From the NCBI RefSeq assembly GCF_003428885.1, contig NZ_QQRU01000003.1, forward strand, positions 124,001-188,000: 64,000 bases of DNA, in the 5' to 3' direction. The notes under the pieces are model-generated. The model did not search any database. It was not told the origin of the DNA and worked only from the letters and a program-made list of their open reading frames with translations. Every line of letters starts with the position of its first letter. Position 1 is the stretch's first letter. This DNA comes from Streptococcus sp. LQJ-218 (GTDB taxonomy: Bacteria; Bacillota; Bacilli; Lactobacillales; Streptococcaceae). The translations under genes were made by a program, and so were the position numbers. Below are positions 21,212 through 30,649 of the stretch, piece by piece.

Positions 21212-22371
21212 TTACTAACCTTCATACTAATCACCTTGAGGTAATTACTACTTTCATCTTTTTTATTATAGGCGAAATCTGCTGGAAGACCGTATTTGTT
21301 TAAAATTTGGTAACTTCTTTCTGCAAAGCCTTTATCAATTTGTTCTGTAAATTTCTGGCGGGATACATTGGCAGCATTGGTACTGGCAATGATAATCCCT
21401 CCCGGATTTAAAATCTCAAGACTCTGGGAAATCAACTTATGATAATCCTTAGCCACAGAAAAGGTCTGTTTTTTATTCCGAGCAAAGCTAGGAGGATCTA
21501 GGACAATCACATCATAAGTCAAGCCTTTTCGTTTGGCATATTTAAAATATTCAAAGACATCCATGACGATAAAACGATGGTCGTCTGTGCTAATTCCATT
21601 AGCCTGAAAATGCGCTTGAGACAATTCTCGTGAACGTTTAGCTAGGTCAACCGAAGTAGTCTGGCTTGCTCCTCCCATGGTCGCAGCTACTGAAAAGGCT
21701 GCTGTATAAGAAAACATATTGAGCAAGGATTTACCCATAGCTAAACCATCAACCAAGCTACCACGAACCTCATGCTGATCTAGAAAAATCCCAGTCATCA
21801 AGCCATCGTTCATAAAGACTTGATACAAGACACCATTTTCCAGAACAGTGAAAAAGTCAGGTGCTTCTTGACCATAAACATGGGCAGATTCATAATCCAA
21901 ACCCTTAAAGCGAATCTTCTCATAAGTCCCTAACACCTCAGGAAAAACCTGTCTAAAAGCTTCTGAGATAAGCTTGCGAATCTGATAAACATAAGAGTTA
22001 TACCAAGAAAAGACAGCATAGTCGCCATAAAGGTCCACTGTCAGACCCCCAAAGCCATCACCCTCTTGATTAAAGAGACGAAAAGCAGTTGTCAAATCAT
22101 CTTGAAAGTAGGCTTTTCTCTTGTCTTTGGCTTGTCTAAACAGCGTTTCAAAGAAAGCTTGATTAAAGGCCACCTTGTCTTTACTGACAAACCAGCCCAA
22201 GCCCTTATTTTGCTGAGAAAGGTAGGCAGTCCCAAGAAAGTTTCCATCTTGACTATGGACTTCTACTTCCTGATCCTTGAGATTGATATTCTCAAGATCG
22301 CTGGCTTCTAGTAAAACTAGCCCTTTAGCGAGCTTCTTTTCAACCCGTTTGCTGACTCTTATTCTATTCAT
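21208..22371 (-). CDS. rlmI: Class I SAM-dependent rRNA methyltransferase (RlmI-like)
   Basis: Predicted m5C 23S rRNA methyltransferase of the RlmI/YwbD type (387 aa). The N-terminal PUA domain ([21 protein letters not shown]) is followed by a central EEHEE domain. The Rossmann domain has [15 protein letters not shown] (SAM motif I) and [11 protein letters not shown] (motif IV). I start at MNRIRVSK because the longer frame would pass upstream of the predicted transcription start. First gene of the aro operon. Confidence 0.85.
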   Translation of the reverse strand: MNRIRVSKRVEKKLAKGLVLLEASDLENINLKDQEVEVHSQDGNFLGTAYLSQQNKGLGWFVSKDKVAFNQAFFETLFRQAKDKRKAYFQDDLTTAFRLFNQEGDGFGGLTVDLYGDYAVFSWYNSYVYQIRKLISEAFRQVFPEVLGTYEKIRFKGLDYESAHVYGQEAPDFFTVLENGVLYQVFMNDGLMTGIFLDQHEVRGSLVDGLAMGKSLLNMFSYTAAFSVAATMGGASQTTSVDLAKRSRELSQAHFQANGISTDDHRFIVMDVFEYFKYAKRKGLTYDVIVLDPPSFARNKKQTFSVAKDYHKLISQSLEILNPGGIIIASTNAANVSRQKFTEQIDKGFAERSYQILNKYGLPADFAYNKKDESSNYLKVISMKVSK

Positions 22372-22378
22372 AATCCCT

Positions 22379-22407
22379 ATTATAGCAAATTTTATGATAA
22401 TTCTCAA
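22379..22407 (-). promoter_or_regulatory. Promoter of rlmI-aro operon, leaderless geometry
   Basis: TTGAGA (22402-22407), a 17-bp spacer ending in TGC, and TATAAT (22379-22384) form a near-consensus extended -10 promoter. Only seven bases separate TATAAT from the ATG, so transcription should start at or within a base or two of the A of ATG and leave no room for a ribosome-binding site. Confidence 0.75.
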
Positions 22408-22429
22408 AAAAAGAAACTAGACTTGCTTT

Positions 22430-22545
22430 TTTACTTTCGTTTTACAAAATGCTACACTAATACTAATAAAAACTTAGAAAGTAAATGTGTAAGAATTACA
22501 ATAAAAGATGCTCTTCCGTCTTGGAGGAGCATTTCTTTTTATAAA
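22430..22545 (+). ncRNA. Candidate small transcript with terminator
   Basis: On the + strand TTTACT (22430-22435), 17 bp with TGC, and TACACT (22453-22458) make a plausible promoter. An ATGCTCTTCC...GGAGGAGCAT hairpin followed by TTCTTTTT ends near 22541, predicting an RNA of about 75-80 nt. The hairpin loop side shows GGAGG. A 19-codon frame (ATG 22485, MCKNYNKRCSSVLEEHFFL) runs through the hairpin, but its ribosome-binding site is weak. It is divergent from rlmI. I do not see the paired TTTAAG motif of CiaR-driven csRNAs. Confidence 0.4.
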
Positions 22546-22550
22546 ATAAA

Positions 22551-22700
22551 ATTCAACGAAAATCAAAGAACAAACTAAGAAACTAGCCACAGGTTATACT
22601 CAATGAAAATCAAAGAGCAAACTAGGAAGCTAGCCGCAGGCTGTACTTGAGTACGGCAAGGCAAAGCTGACGTGGTTTGAAGAGATTTTCGAAGAGTATT
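22551..22700 (-). repeat. BOX element (boxA-boxC) with an extra partial boxC
   Basis: 22596-22700 is a BOX element. ATACTCTTCGAAAATCTCTT begins boxA on the minus strand, and boxC ends CTTTGATTTTCATTGAGTAT. No full boxB lies between them. Immediately beside it, 22551-22594 is a diverged second copy of the boxC half (TTCAACGAAAATCAAAGAAC). Together with the candidate small RNA it fills the gap between rlmI and the small membrane protein gene. Confidence 0.85.
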
Positions 22701-22844
22701 AACTTTGAGATTGTAGCTAGAGAGGCTGTACCTGCAATATGTGTCTGTCAAATTTAGTGACAAAAATATTATAGAAGAAAGATGAAGAAATAAATCAGCT
22801 TCAGCAGGTATCTGGAAAATTTGTTTTTATAGAGAAGCCTTTTG

Positions 22845-23063
22845 TTACAAACTCAATATACCATCGATAAATAATATTATAGAAGCAACAATAATTATAA
22901 TTTCACCTATCTGCATAATCCTATTTCGAACTCTAAATATATGTTCTATCAAAAATACTTGGATCACACACATTATAGGAATTAACGTTTTTGAGACTGA
23001 AAAATATCCAAATAAATAAACTATAAACAACAATAATAGAACTATGTTATATTTCTTATTCAA
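22845..23063 (-). CDS. Small two- or three-helix membrane protein, unknown
   Basis: A 72-residue, strongly hydrophobic protein starting MNKKYNIVLLLLFIVYLFGY. It has two clear membrane segments (about 7-38 and 50-70) separated by the basic HIFRVRNRIMQ. The start codon is TTG, supported by a strong AAGGAGG six bases upstream. A promoter (TTGACA, 19-bp spacer ending TGT, TAGAAT) lies about 60 nt upstream. Low GC. No family recognised; it is the first gene upstream of the ABC exporter but has its own signals. Confidence 0.6.
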   Translation of the reverse strand: MNKKYNIVLLLLFIVYLFGYFSVSKTLIPIMCVIQVFLIEHIFRVRNRIMQIGEIIIIVASIILFIDGILSL

Positions 23064-23176
23064 AACATTCCTCCTTATATATTTTTGATTAGCAATTTAA
23101 TATTTTACAACTACATTCTAACAAACTATGAAAGTATTTTGTCAAATGAAATTTATCAAGCAAGCGACCAACTAGC

Positions 23177-24811
23177 TCATCTTTTTCCTATTTCTGCCAA
23201 TATGCGTGACAGATAGTAATGATAGCTAAATATAGCAAGGCCAAGCAGAAGGATAAGAGCTCCTACTCCCAAGCTGATGGCAAAGATAGTGGAGAGAGAC
23301 TGAACCAAGAAGATGCTCCCAATTACAAGGCCCCCTAGGATTACACTATAAATAAGCAATAGAACCATTGTAATTATGCCATTTGAACGATTCACCAGGT
23401 CTGTAATGCTACTCCAATTGGTTGACAGATTTTTCACATCCTTAAAATAATGGTGACAAGAAAGGATGACACTGGCAAGGAACCATGCCACAAGAAGATA
23501 AATCATCGAAAGAATGGGCAATCCTAAATAAAGGGAAAGACCAAGTAAAGTCAAGATAGGTAAAAAGGATTGAAAAGCAAATATAATCCAAAATTTCACT
23601 TTCACATAACGAGCAAAGTCAAAGGGCAAACTCTTTAGAAAATCAAAATTTTCCCTCTCTAAGGACATGCTAATTGAATGCAGGCTGGTGATATTGTTAT
23701 TGACAACTGCTATTAACACTCCTACAAAAAACAAGGGTAACCAGTATGGAGGATGAATGTCTGGAACTAACTGAGAATCTCGAATTTTGGAAATCAATCC
23801 GATCATCATGAGATAAGGAAGAAAGGCACTTGTAAAAAGCACTGTAATCACGCCAGTTCCCTGTCCCAAGAGAGAAAGGTTATAACGTAAAATCATACGG
23901 AAAAAGCCCTTTTTAGTGGTTGAAATTCCCTCTTTACTACGACGTTCTTTTTTGACCTTCTCCTCACTGTTAAGCAGGATAACGTCATAAAAATGAGGAA
24001 GAACCTTCTTTTTGGTCAGATAAAGCAAGAAGATAGTTAGTCCTATCCAAGCGAGCAGACCCAGTATGGCTTCTGTCGAAAAAGGCTCCACTGCTATTTT
24101 GTAAAAGAGATGAAGAGGATAAAGGAGAAATGGAATGCCTCTAACTCTGTCAACTATATCTCCAGAAGTCGACTGTAGAAAGAAGACAAATAATAAAGGT
24201 GCGAGAACCCCAATCCCAATCATCACATTTGAAAAAATAGACTGATACTTTCTGAAGACCCTAGTCTGAGCCATGGAATGTACTGCCACTACCATCACTA
24301 AAGTAACAGAGACAAATAATAAGGCCAAGGACAGCAGCATCAAAGGCAAGCCCAGCCACAGAGAAGGAGCTAGCCTAATGTAGAGGACTAGAAAATAAGC
24401 TAGGATTGGTACAATTCCAGTTAGAGCTGGCAAGAGAACAGACAGTCCTTTAGCAATTATAATCTCTGATTCTTTAAAAGCATAGGGCCTATAAGATGCC
24501 AAGTCCTTACTCTCATAAAAGACATTGTAAAAGGCAGTGAAAGAAGCTGAAAAGGTAAGCACTAGAAAAATAGCAACCATGAAACTAAAATGAACAGGGC
24601 TTTCCTCAAAAGGAATACGAAAGGCTATATTACTAAAAAAGATAAGAAATACAAGACTGGAAAAAATGTAAGAACTGAGGACTCTAGCGGAAACATTTAC
24701 TTTTTTTCCAGGATTCTTAGCCTGCTTCTTTCGTAGGTTAGCCAGATTAGCTTCCTTAGATGAATAGAGGATATTGATATCAACTAATTTTTTAATGACC
24801 TTGAGACGCAT
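23177..24811 (-). CDS. ABC transporter permease (EcsB/exporter type)
   Basis: Integral membrane partner (544 aa) of the ATPase gene that precedes it. A cytoplasmic N-terminus contains the basic LRKKQAKNPGKKVN, and about 12 hydrophobic segments follow. The start at 24811 has AGAGGAGG eight bases upstream and lies inside the ATPase frame (20-base overlap), so translation is coupled. Such pairs in pneumococci are exporters of unknown substrate; no peptide gene or immunity gene is adjacent that would point to a bacteriocin. Confidence 0.8.
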   Translation of the reverse strand: MRLKVIKKLVDINILYSSKEANLANLRKKQAKNPGKKVNVSARVLSSYIFSSLVFLIFFSNIAFRIPFEESPVHFSFMVAIFLVLTFSASFTAFYNVFYESKDLASYRPYAFKESEIIIAKGLSVLLPALTGIVPILAYFLVLYIRLAPSLWLGLPLMLLSLALLFVSVTLVMVVAVHSMAQTRVFRKYQSIFSNVMIGIGVLAPLLFVFFLQSTSGDIVDRVRGIPFLLYPLHLFYKIAVEPFSTEAILGLLAWIGLTIFLLYLTKKKVLPHFYDVILLNSEEKVKKERRSKEGISTTKKGFFRMILRYNLSLLGQGTGVITVLFTSAFLPYLMMIGLISKIRDSQLVPDIHPPYWLPLFFVGVLIAVVNNNITSLHSISMSLERENFDFLKSLPFDFARYVKVKFWIIFAFQSFLPILTLLGLSLYLGLPILSMIYLLVAWFLASVILSCHHYFKDVKNLSTNWSSITDLVNRSNGIITMVLLLIYSVILGGLVIGSIFLVQSLSTIFAISLGVGALILLLGLAIFSYHYYLSRILAEIGKR

Positions 24812-25541
24812 CTGAAACCTCCTCTTTTCTACCAGCAAGGCTAAGGTAGATACTTTCCAAAGACTGGTCTGGGTGGTCTTTTCTCAAGTCCTCTACGCTA
24901 CCACAATAAATCAAATGTCCCTTTTTCAAAATAGCAATCCGATCACAGACTTGCTCTGCCACCTCTAGGACATGGGTTGAAAACAAGACTGTCTTGCCTT
25001 TTTGCGCATGCTCCTTCATCATCTGCTTCAAATCAAAGGCAGCCTGGGGATCCAAACCAGTCAAGGGTTCGTCCAAGACCCAAATATCGGGATCAGACAA
25101 GAGTGCTCCGATGACAAAGACTTTCTGACGCATTCCGTGAGAAAGGGTTTCAATAACCTGATAACGGTTTTCAGCAAAATCAAAAACACTCAATAGCCTA
25201 GTTAGACTAGCTTCCAAGTCAGAGCTAGTCAGATCATAGGATGAAGCAATCAATTCCCAAAATTCATTGGCTGTTAAACGCAAAAATAAGTCAGGCGAGT
25301 CTGCTACGTAGCCAATCTTTCGTTTAATCGCCAAGCGATTTTCCGATAGCTCCTGACCGTCTACCAAGATACGACCACTGCTGGGTGAAATGATACTGAC
25401 TAAGGATTTTATGGTGGTTGATTTTCCAGCCCCATTATGGCCAATCAAGCCCATAATCTCCCCATTTTCAATCTGCAAATTGAGATTGCTCAAGGCCTCT
25501 TTATCACCATATAACTTACTGACATTTTGAAATTCGATCAT
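24792..25541 (-). CDS. ABC transporter ATP-binding protein
   Basis: Nucleotide-binding subunit (249 aa). It has Walker A GHNGAGKST, LSHGMRQKV as the signature motif (LSxGxxxK/R), Walker B DIWVLDEP and switch His in STHVLEVAE. The layout resembles the EcsA/CcmA group of export ATPases. Its promoter is TTGATA (25598-25603), 17 bp, TAATAT (25575-25580), and AGGAGT precedes the ATG. Confidence 0.9.
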   Translation of the reverse strand: MIEFQNVSKLYGDKEALSNLNLQIENGEIMGLIGHNGAGKSTTIKSLVSIISPSSGRILVDGQELSENRLAIKRKIGYVADSPDLFLRLTANEFWELIASSYDLTSSDLEASLTRLLSVFDFAENRYQVIETLSHGMRQKVFVIGALLSDPDIWVLDEPLTGLDPQAAFDLKQMMKEHAQKGKTVLFSTHVLEVAEQVCDRIAILKKGHLIYCGSVEDLRKDHPDQSLESIYLSLAGRKEEVSDASQGH

Positions 25542-25641
25542 GGGATGACTCCTATATTTATGTTTTTTATTGTTATATTAACACTTTAGGACAGATTTAT
25601 CAACACTTTTGATAAAATAGTCAAAAACTTATTATTCAGTT

Positions 25642-25682
25642 TTACGCAAACGTTTGAGCTAACCGATACTTTATGATAGAAT
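25642..25682 (+). promoter_or_regulatory. Amylase promoter with overlapping cre-like site
   Basis: TTGAGC (25654-25659), 17 bp, TAGAAT (25677-25682) is the promoter. The palindrome CAAACGTTTG (25647-25656) inside TACGCAAACGTTTGAG fits the core of a CcpA cre site and overlaps the -35. Catabolite repression is therefore expected. Confidence 0.6.
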
Positions 25683-25715
25683 AAAGAACAAGATTGACAA
25701 GTAAGAGGAAACATC

Positions 25716-27170
25716 ATGCAAAATCAAACACTCATGCAATACTTTGAATGGTATCTGCCCCACGACGGCCAGCACTGGACGCGTCTGGCTGAAGATGCTC
25801 AACACCTTGCTAATCTCGGTATTAGTCATGTCTGGATGCCACCAGCTTTCAAGGCGACAAATGAAAAAGATGTCGGCTATGGAGTCTATGACTTATTTGA
25901 CCTAGGAGAGTTTAATCAAAAAGGTACTGTCCGCACCAAGTATGGTTTTAAAGAAGACTATCTACAAACCATTCAAACCCTTAAAACGCAGGGAATTCAA
26001 CCTATGGCCGATGTGGTACTCAATCACAAGGCTGCTGCTGACCACATGGAAGCCTTTCAGGTTATCGAAGTGGATCCAGATGACCGTACAGTTGAACTTG
26101 GAGAACCCTTCACTATCAATGGCTGGACTAGCTTTACCTTCGATGGACGCCAAGATACCTACAATGACTTCCACTGGCACTGGTACCACTTCACCGGTAC
26201 AGACTATGATGCCAAACGCCGCAAGTCTGGGATTTATCTCATCCAAGGGGATAACAAAGGCTGGGCTAACGAGGAATTGGTCGATAACGAAAACGGTAAC
26301 TACGACTACCTCATGTATGCCGACCTAGACTTTAAACATCCCGAAGTCATTCAAAACATCTATGACTGGGCTGAGTGGTTCATGGAGACGACTGGTGTGG
26401 CTGGTTTCCGCTTGGATGCCGTCAAACACATTGACTCTTTCTTCATGAGCAATTTCATCCGAGATATGAAGGAAAGATACGGTGACGATTTCTATGTTTT
26501 TGGTGAATTTTGGAACGCCGACAAGGAAGCCAATCTAGACTATCTTGAAAAAACAGAAGAACGCTTTGACCTTGTCGATGTTCGTCTCCACCAGAATCTC
26601 TTTGAAGCCAGTCAAGCTGGCGCAAACTATGACCTTCGTGGTATTTTCACAGATAGCTTGATTGAACTCAAGCCCGACAAGGCTGTAACTTTTGTCGACA
26701 ACCACGATACCCAACGTGGTCAGGCTCTTGAGTCTACTGTTGAAGAATGGTTCAAACCAGCAGCTTATGCCCTCATTCTATTACGCCAAAACGGCCTTCC
26801 ATGTGTCTTTTACGGAGACTACTATGGGATTTCAGGAGAGTATGCTCAAGAAGATTTCAAAGAAGTCCTTGACCGCCTCCTAGCCATCCGAAAAGATTTG
26901 GCCTATGGAGAACAAAATGACTACTTTGATGATGCTAACTGTATCGGTTGGGTACGTTCAGGTGCTGAAAATCAATCCCCAATCGCTGTCCTTATCTCAA
27001 ATGACCAAGAAAACAGTAAGTCGATGTTTATCGGCCAAGAATGGGCTAACCAAACCTTCGTAGATTTACTTGGAAATCACCAAGGTCAAATTACAATTGA
27101 TGAGGAAGGTTATGGACAATTCCCTGTCTCAGCTGCTTCTGTAAGTGTCTGGGCAGTTAATACGATCTAA
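25716..27170 (+). CDS. amyS: Cytosolic alpha-amylase (GH13)
   Basis: Hydrolyses internal alpha-1,4-glucosidic bonds of maltodextrin or glycogen-like substrates. The 484-residue protein has no signal peptide, so it acts in the cytosol. The four GH13 regions are visible: VVLNHKA; GFRLDAVKH with the nucleophile Asp; FGEFWN with the acid/base Glu; FVDNHDT with the third Asp. The N-terminus MQNQTLMQYFEWYLP is that of Bacillus-type AmyS enzymes. The gene stands alone on the + strand between the ABC exporter and alaS, with its own promoter and terminator. Confidence 0.93.
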   Translation: MQNQTLMQYFEWYLPHDGQHWTRLAEDAQHLANLGISHVWMPPAFKATNEKDVGYGVYDLFDLGEFNQKGTVRTKYGFKEDYLQTIQTLKTQGIQPMADVVLNHKAAADHMEAFQVIEVDPDDRTVELGEPFTINGWTSFTFDGRQDTYNDFHWHWYHFTGTDYDAKRRKSGIYLIQGDNKGWANEELVDNENGNYDYLMYADLDFKHPEVIQNIYDWAEWFMETTGVAGFRLDAVKHIDSFFMSNFIRDMKERYGDDFYVFGEFWNADKEANLDYLEKTEERFDLVDVRLHQNLFEASQAGANYDLRGIFTDSLIELKPDKAVTFVDNHDTQRGQALESTVEEWFKPAAYALILLRQNGLPCVFYGDYYGISGEYAQEDFKEVLDRLLAIRKDLAYGEQNDYFDDANCIGWVRSGAENQSPIAVLISNDQENSKSMFIGQEWANQTFVDLLGNHQGQITIDEEGYGQFPVSAASVSVWAVNTI

Positions 27171-27176
27171 AAAACT

Positions 27177-27206
27177 AAGCTAAGTCCACTAGGATTTGGC
27201 TTTTTT
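27177..27206 (+). terminator. Terminator of the amylase gene
   Basis: AGCTAAGTCC-ACTA-GGATTTGGCT followed by TTTTTT lies directly after the stop codon. Confidence 0.8.
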
Positions 27207-27212
27207 GTAGTT

Positions 27213-27245
27213 ACAAAAAGACCTACCCAAATGGATAGATCTTTA
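27213..27245 (-). terminator. Terminator of alaS
   Basis: AGATCTATCC-ATTT-GGGTAGGTCT followed by TTTTTG on the minus strand, just after the alaS stop. It converges with the amylase terminator. Confidence 0.8.
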
Positions 27246-27250
27246 CTTGA

Positions 27251-29869
27251 TTACAATTTACCTGCTACTGCATCCAGCAATTCTTGGATTTTCGCTTGGT
27301 TGCTTCCTCCTGCCATGGCCATGTCTGGTTTACCACCGCCACGTCCATCGACGATTGGTGCCAATTCTTTGACAAGGTTTCCTGCATGAAGGTCTTTTCT
27401 CTTACTTGCTACAAGGACATTGACCTTGTCACCGATAGCAGCAACTAGGACAAGGAGATCAGAGTAATCTTTTTGTTTCCAGTTATCTGCAAATGTACGA
27501 AGGGCACCAGCGTCAGATACAGACACTTGGCTAGCAATGTAACGGTGACCATTGACTTCCTTCACATCCTTGAAGATATCGCCTGCGGCAGCTGCTGCTG
27601 CTTTTTCCTTCAACTCAGCATTTTCTTTTTGCAATTGACGAAGTTGTTCTTGAAGTCCTTCTACTTTATGAGGGACTTCCTTGACTTGAGGTGCTTTCAA
27701 GGTTGCTGCGACTGCTTTCAGCGCATCTTCTTGTTCACGGTAGGCTTCAAAGGCTTCCTTACCAGTCACTGCCAAGATACGGCGAGTTCCTGAGCCAATC
27801 CCTTCTTCTTTAACAATCTTGAAGAGACCGATTTCAGAAGTGTTGCCAACGTGGGTACCACCACAAAGTTCAACTGAGTAGTCACCGATAGTAACAACAC
27901 GAACTTCCTTGCCGTATTTCTCACCAAAGAGGGCCATTGCTCCCATTTCTTTAGCAGTGTCAATATCCGTTTCAACTGTCTCGACTGCAATTGCTTCCCA
28001 GATCTTCTCGTTGACTTGCTGTTCAATGGCACGCAATTCTTCAGCAGTCACAGCTTGGAAATGGGTAAAGTCAAAGCGAAGGAATTCAACTTCGTTCAGA
28101 GACCCTGCTTGTGTCGCATGGTTTCCAAGGATATTGTGAAGGGCAGCGTGAAGCAAGTGAGTCGCAGTGTGGTTTTTCATAACACGGTGACGACGATTTG
28201 TATCAATTGCCAGCGTATATTCTTGCTTCAAGGCAAGCGGTGCAAGAACATCAACAGTATGAAGAGCTTGTCCGTTTGGTGCTTTTTGAACATTTGTCAC
28301 AGTAGCAACAAGGTTTCCTGCAGCATCCAAGATTTGACCGTGGTCAGCTACCTGTCCACCCATTTCAGCATAGAATGGCGTTTCCGCAAAGATCAGTGAT
28401 GCAGTGCCTTCTGAAACAGCTTCTACTTCTGCATTATCAGCTACGATAGCCACTAACTTAGAGGACAATTGGCTAGCGTTGTAGTTGAAGACACTTTCAA
28501 CTGTAATGTTTTGAAGGGTTTCATTTTGCATTCCCATTGAGCCACCCTTGACAGCTGACGCACGCGCACGTTCTTGCTGCTCTTTCATGGCTGCTTCAAA
28601 ACCTTCACGGTCTACAGTCATACCAGCTTCTTCAGCGATTTCTTCTGTCAATTCAACCGGGAATCCATAAGTGTCATAGAGTTTGAAGACATCTTGTCCA
28701 GCGATAACCGTTTGGCCTTTTTCTTTCAAGTCTGCTACGATAGTTTCTGCAAAGTGTTGACCTGAGTGAAGAGTGCGGGCAAATGACTCTTCCTCGCTCT
28801 TGACAATTTTTTCGATAAAGTCACATTTTTCGAGCACTTCTGGGTAGTAGCTTTCCATGATTTTTCCAACGGTTGGAACCAATTTGTAAAGGAAAGGCTC
28901 GTTGATTCCCAATTTTTGACCATGCATAGAAGCACGACGGAGAAGACGACGAAGGACATAACCACGACCTTCATTTCCTGGAAGGGCACCATCTCCGATA
29001 GCAAATGAAAGTGAACGGATGTGGTCAGCGATGACTTTAAAGCTCATGTTGTCGCCATCTTGGTCATAAACCTTACCAGACAATTTCTCCACTTCACGAA
29101 TAATCGGCATGAAGAGGTCCGTTTCAAAGTTGGTCTTAGCCCCTTGGATAACCGCCACCAAACGCTCCAAACCAGCGCCCGTATCAATGTTCTTGTGTGG
29201 CAGTTCCTTGTATTCGCTACGAGGAACAGCAGGGTCTGCATTAAATTGTGACAAAACGATGTTCCAGATTTCGATATAACGGTCGTTCTCAATATCTTCT
29301 GCAAGCAGACGAATACCGATGTTTTCTGGGTCAAAAGCCTCTCCACGGTCAAAGAAAATCTCTGTGTCCGGTCCAGAAGGTCCCGCACCGATTTCCCAGA
29401 AATTGTCCTCGATTGGAATCAAGTGACTTGGATCCACTCCCACTTCAATCCAGCGGTTGTAAGAATCTTTATCATCTGGATAGTAGGTCATGTAAAGTTT
29501 TTCAGCAGGGAAATCAAACCATTCTGGGCTGGTCAAAAGCTCATAAGCCCAAGTGATGGCCTCGTCACGGAAGTAATCCCCGATAGAGAAGTTCCCCAAC
29601 ATTTCAAACATGGTATGGTGACGTGCAGTCTTCCCTACGTTTTCAATATCGTTGGTACGGATAGCCTTTTGGGCATTAGTAATACGTGGATTTTCAGGAA
29701 TGATGGTTCCGTCAAAGTATTTCTTAAGAGTTGCTACCCCAGAGTTGATCCACAAAAGAGTTGGGTCATTTACAGGAACCAAGCTTACTGATGGTTCTAC
29801 TGAGTGACCTTTGGTCGCCCAGAAATCAAGCCACATTTGGCGTACTTGTGCACTAGATAGTTGTTTCAT
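27251..29869 (-). CDS. alaS: Alanyl-tRNA synthetase
   Basis: Charges tRNA-Ala with alanine. All domains are present in the 872-residue protein: the class II catalytic core from [17 protein letters not shown] with [14 protein letters not shown] and the RRLLRRA motif 3 region, then the editing domain with [12 protein letters not shown] and the metal-site CGGTHV. A coiled coil (about 715-750) leads to the C-terminal DHHA1-like domain ending with [14 protein letters not shown]. It is co-transcribed with the LURP-one gene 21 nt upstream and controlled by the T-box further upstream. Confidence 0.97.
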   Translation of the reverse strand: MKQLSSAQVRQMWLDFWATKGHSVEPSVSLVPVNDPTLLWINSGVATLKKYFDGTIIPENPRITNAQKAIRTNDIENVGKTARHHTMFEMLGNFSIGDYFRDEAITWAYELLTSPEWFDFPAEKLYMTYYPDDKDSYNRWIEVGVDPSHLIPIEDNFWEIGAGPSGPDTEIFFDRGEAFDPENIGIRLLAEDIENDRYIEIWNIVLSQFNADPAVPRSEYKELPHKNIDTGAGLERLVAVIQGAKTNFETDLFMPIIREVEKLSGKVYDQDGDNMSFKVIADHIRSLSFAIGDGALPGNEGRGYVLRRLLRRASMHGQKLGINEPFLYKLVPTVGKIMESYYPEVLEKCDFIEKIVKSEEESFARTLHSGQHFAETIVADLKEKGQTVIAGQDVFKLYDTYGFPVELTEEIAEEAGMTVDREGFEAAMKEQQERARASAVKGGSMGMQNETLQNITVESVFNYNASQLSSKLVAIVADNAEVEAVSEGTASLIFAETPFYAEMGGQVADHGQILDAAGNLVATVTNVQKAPNGQALHTVDVLAPLALKQEYTLAIDTNRRHRVMKNHTATHLLHAALHNILGNHATQAGSLNEVEFLRFDFTHFQAVTAEELRAIEQQVNEKIWEAIAVETVETDIDTAKEMGAMALFGEKYGKEVRVVTIGDYSVELCGGTHVGNTSEIGLFKIVKEEGIGSGTRRILAVTGKEAFEAYREQEDALKAVAATLKAPQVKEVPHKVEGLQEQLRQLQKENAELKEKAAAAAAGDIFKDVKEVNGHRYIASQVSVSDAGALRTFADNWKQKDYSDLLVLVAAIGDKVNVLVASKRKDLHAGNLVKELAPIVDGRGGGKPDMAMAGGSNQAKIQELLDAVAGKL

Positions 29870-29890
29870 ATTGTCTCCTTATTTACTTGT

Positions 29891-30376
29891 TTAATGTGAT
29901 TGGCTTTCCAGCATTTCCACATAGTCAATCGCGACACAGAGGGAAATGACTAGGTCTGCATAAGCGTCCTCAAGGACCGTTACATTATAGGTAGAGGTCA
30001 GATGGAAGAATTCCTTCTTGATTTCCGCAATCAGCTGATCGCGATCATCCAGCAATTTGAAATTCAAATCCCAGATATTGCCCTCGATACGAAGTCCTAG
30101 GTTGTCAAATTCATACTTATCTCTAAAAAAAGTCAACTTCTTTCGGATATAAAAACTATCTCCATTACGGAGCTGAATCTCAAAACGAGGTAGAAAGGTC
30201 AAGATTTCTTTACTGATCTGACTGACCTGTTCACCAGTCGCATCATAGATGGTAAAAGTTTTGGGAATCTTAAAAAATGATCCCTCCACCTGATAGGCGA
30301 TTTCTCCCCTGTTATCCTTGATAGCGAAGCGTTCGCCTCCAAGACGAAACTTTTGTTTGACAAGAAATGTTTTCAT
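29891..30376 (-). CDS. LURP-one-related family protein
   Basis: A 161-residue protein with the tubby-like fold pattern of the LURP-one-related family: KQKFRLGGERFAIKDNRGEIAYQVEG, then FKIPKTFTIYDATGEQVSQI, alternating short beta strands. Molecular function in bacteria is unknown. I start at MKTFLVKQ, five bases after GGAGG; the longer frame would start on that ribosome-binding sequence. It is the first gene behind the alanine T-box, so its expression should follow tRNA-Ala charging together with alaS. Confidence 0.8.
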   Translation of the reverse strand: MKTFLVKQKFRLGGERFAIKDNRGEIAYQVEGSFFKIPKTFTIYDATGEQVSQISKEILTFLPRFEIQLRNGDSFYIRKKLTFFRDKYEFDNLGLRIEGNIWDLNFKLLDDRDQLIAEIKKEFFHLTSTYNVTVLEDAYADLVISLCVAIDYVEMLESQSH

Positions 30377-30386
30377 CAACACCTCC

Positions 30387-30568
30387 AAAAATAAAAGACA
30401 AGCTCATATCACGAAGGGCGAAAAACCGCGGTACCACCTTCATTCAATGAACTTGTCATTCTCTTGTTCTTATGCAATTGTATGATTGAGTAGCATGACT
30501 TCCTAGCTTAGATGGCTCGCAGCACCGCCATTTCTCTGGACTAAGACAAGTGAAAATCAATTCTCAAC
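30387..30568 (-). promoter_or_regulatory. T-box leader (alanine) of the LURP-one/alaS operon
   Basis: The minus strand contains the T-box core TGGTACCGCGG (30426-30436). The terminator stem GACAAGTTCAT...ATGAGCTTGTC with TTTTATTTTT ends near 30387, and an AG-rich stem I lies near the 5' end (CAGAGAAATGGCGG). The likely specifier is GCT (30505-30507, in TAAGCTAGGA), an alanine codon, matching alaS downstream. Uncharged tRNA-Ala should stabilise the antiterminator. Confidence 0.9.
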
Positions 30569-30574
30569 ATTCCT

Positions 30575-30603
30575 ATTATAACGTTTTTTAAAGTCTGCGT
30601 CAA
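30575..30603 (-). promoter_or_regulatory. Promoter of the alanine T-box operon
   Basis: TTGACG (30598-30603), exactly 17 bp, TATAAT (30575-30580) on the minus strand, about 7 nt ahead of the predicted 5' end of the T-box RNA. Confidence 0.85.
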
Positions 30604-30649
30604 CTGGAAATGATTCCCATTTAAGAAACCCCATTCCCTATATCTATGC

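Noticed and set aside
22430..22545. CiaR-dependent csRNA
   Set aside because: The candidate promoter lacks the TTTAAG direct repeat required for CiaR, so I list it only as an unassigned small transcript.
24792..25541. Bacteriocin export or immunity function for the ABC pair
   Set aside because: No double-glycine peptide, immunity or peptidase gene is adjacent; the small membrane protein at 22,845 has its own promoter and no such features.
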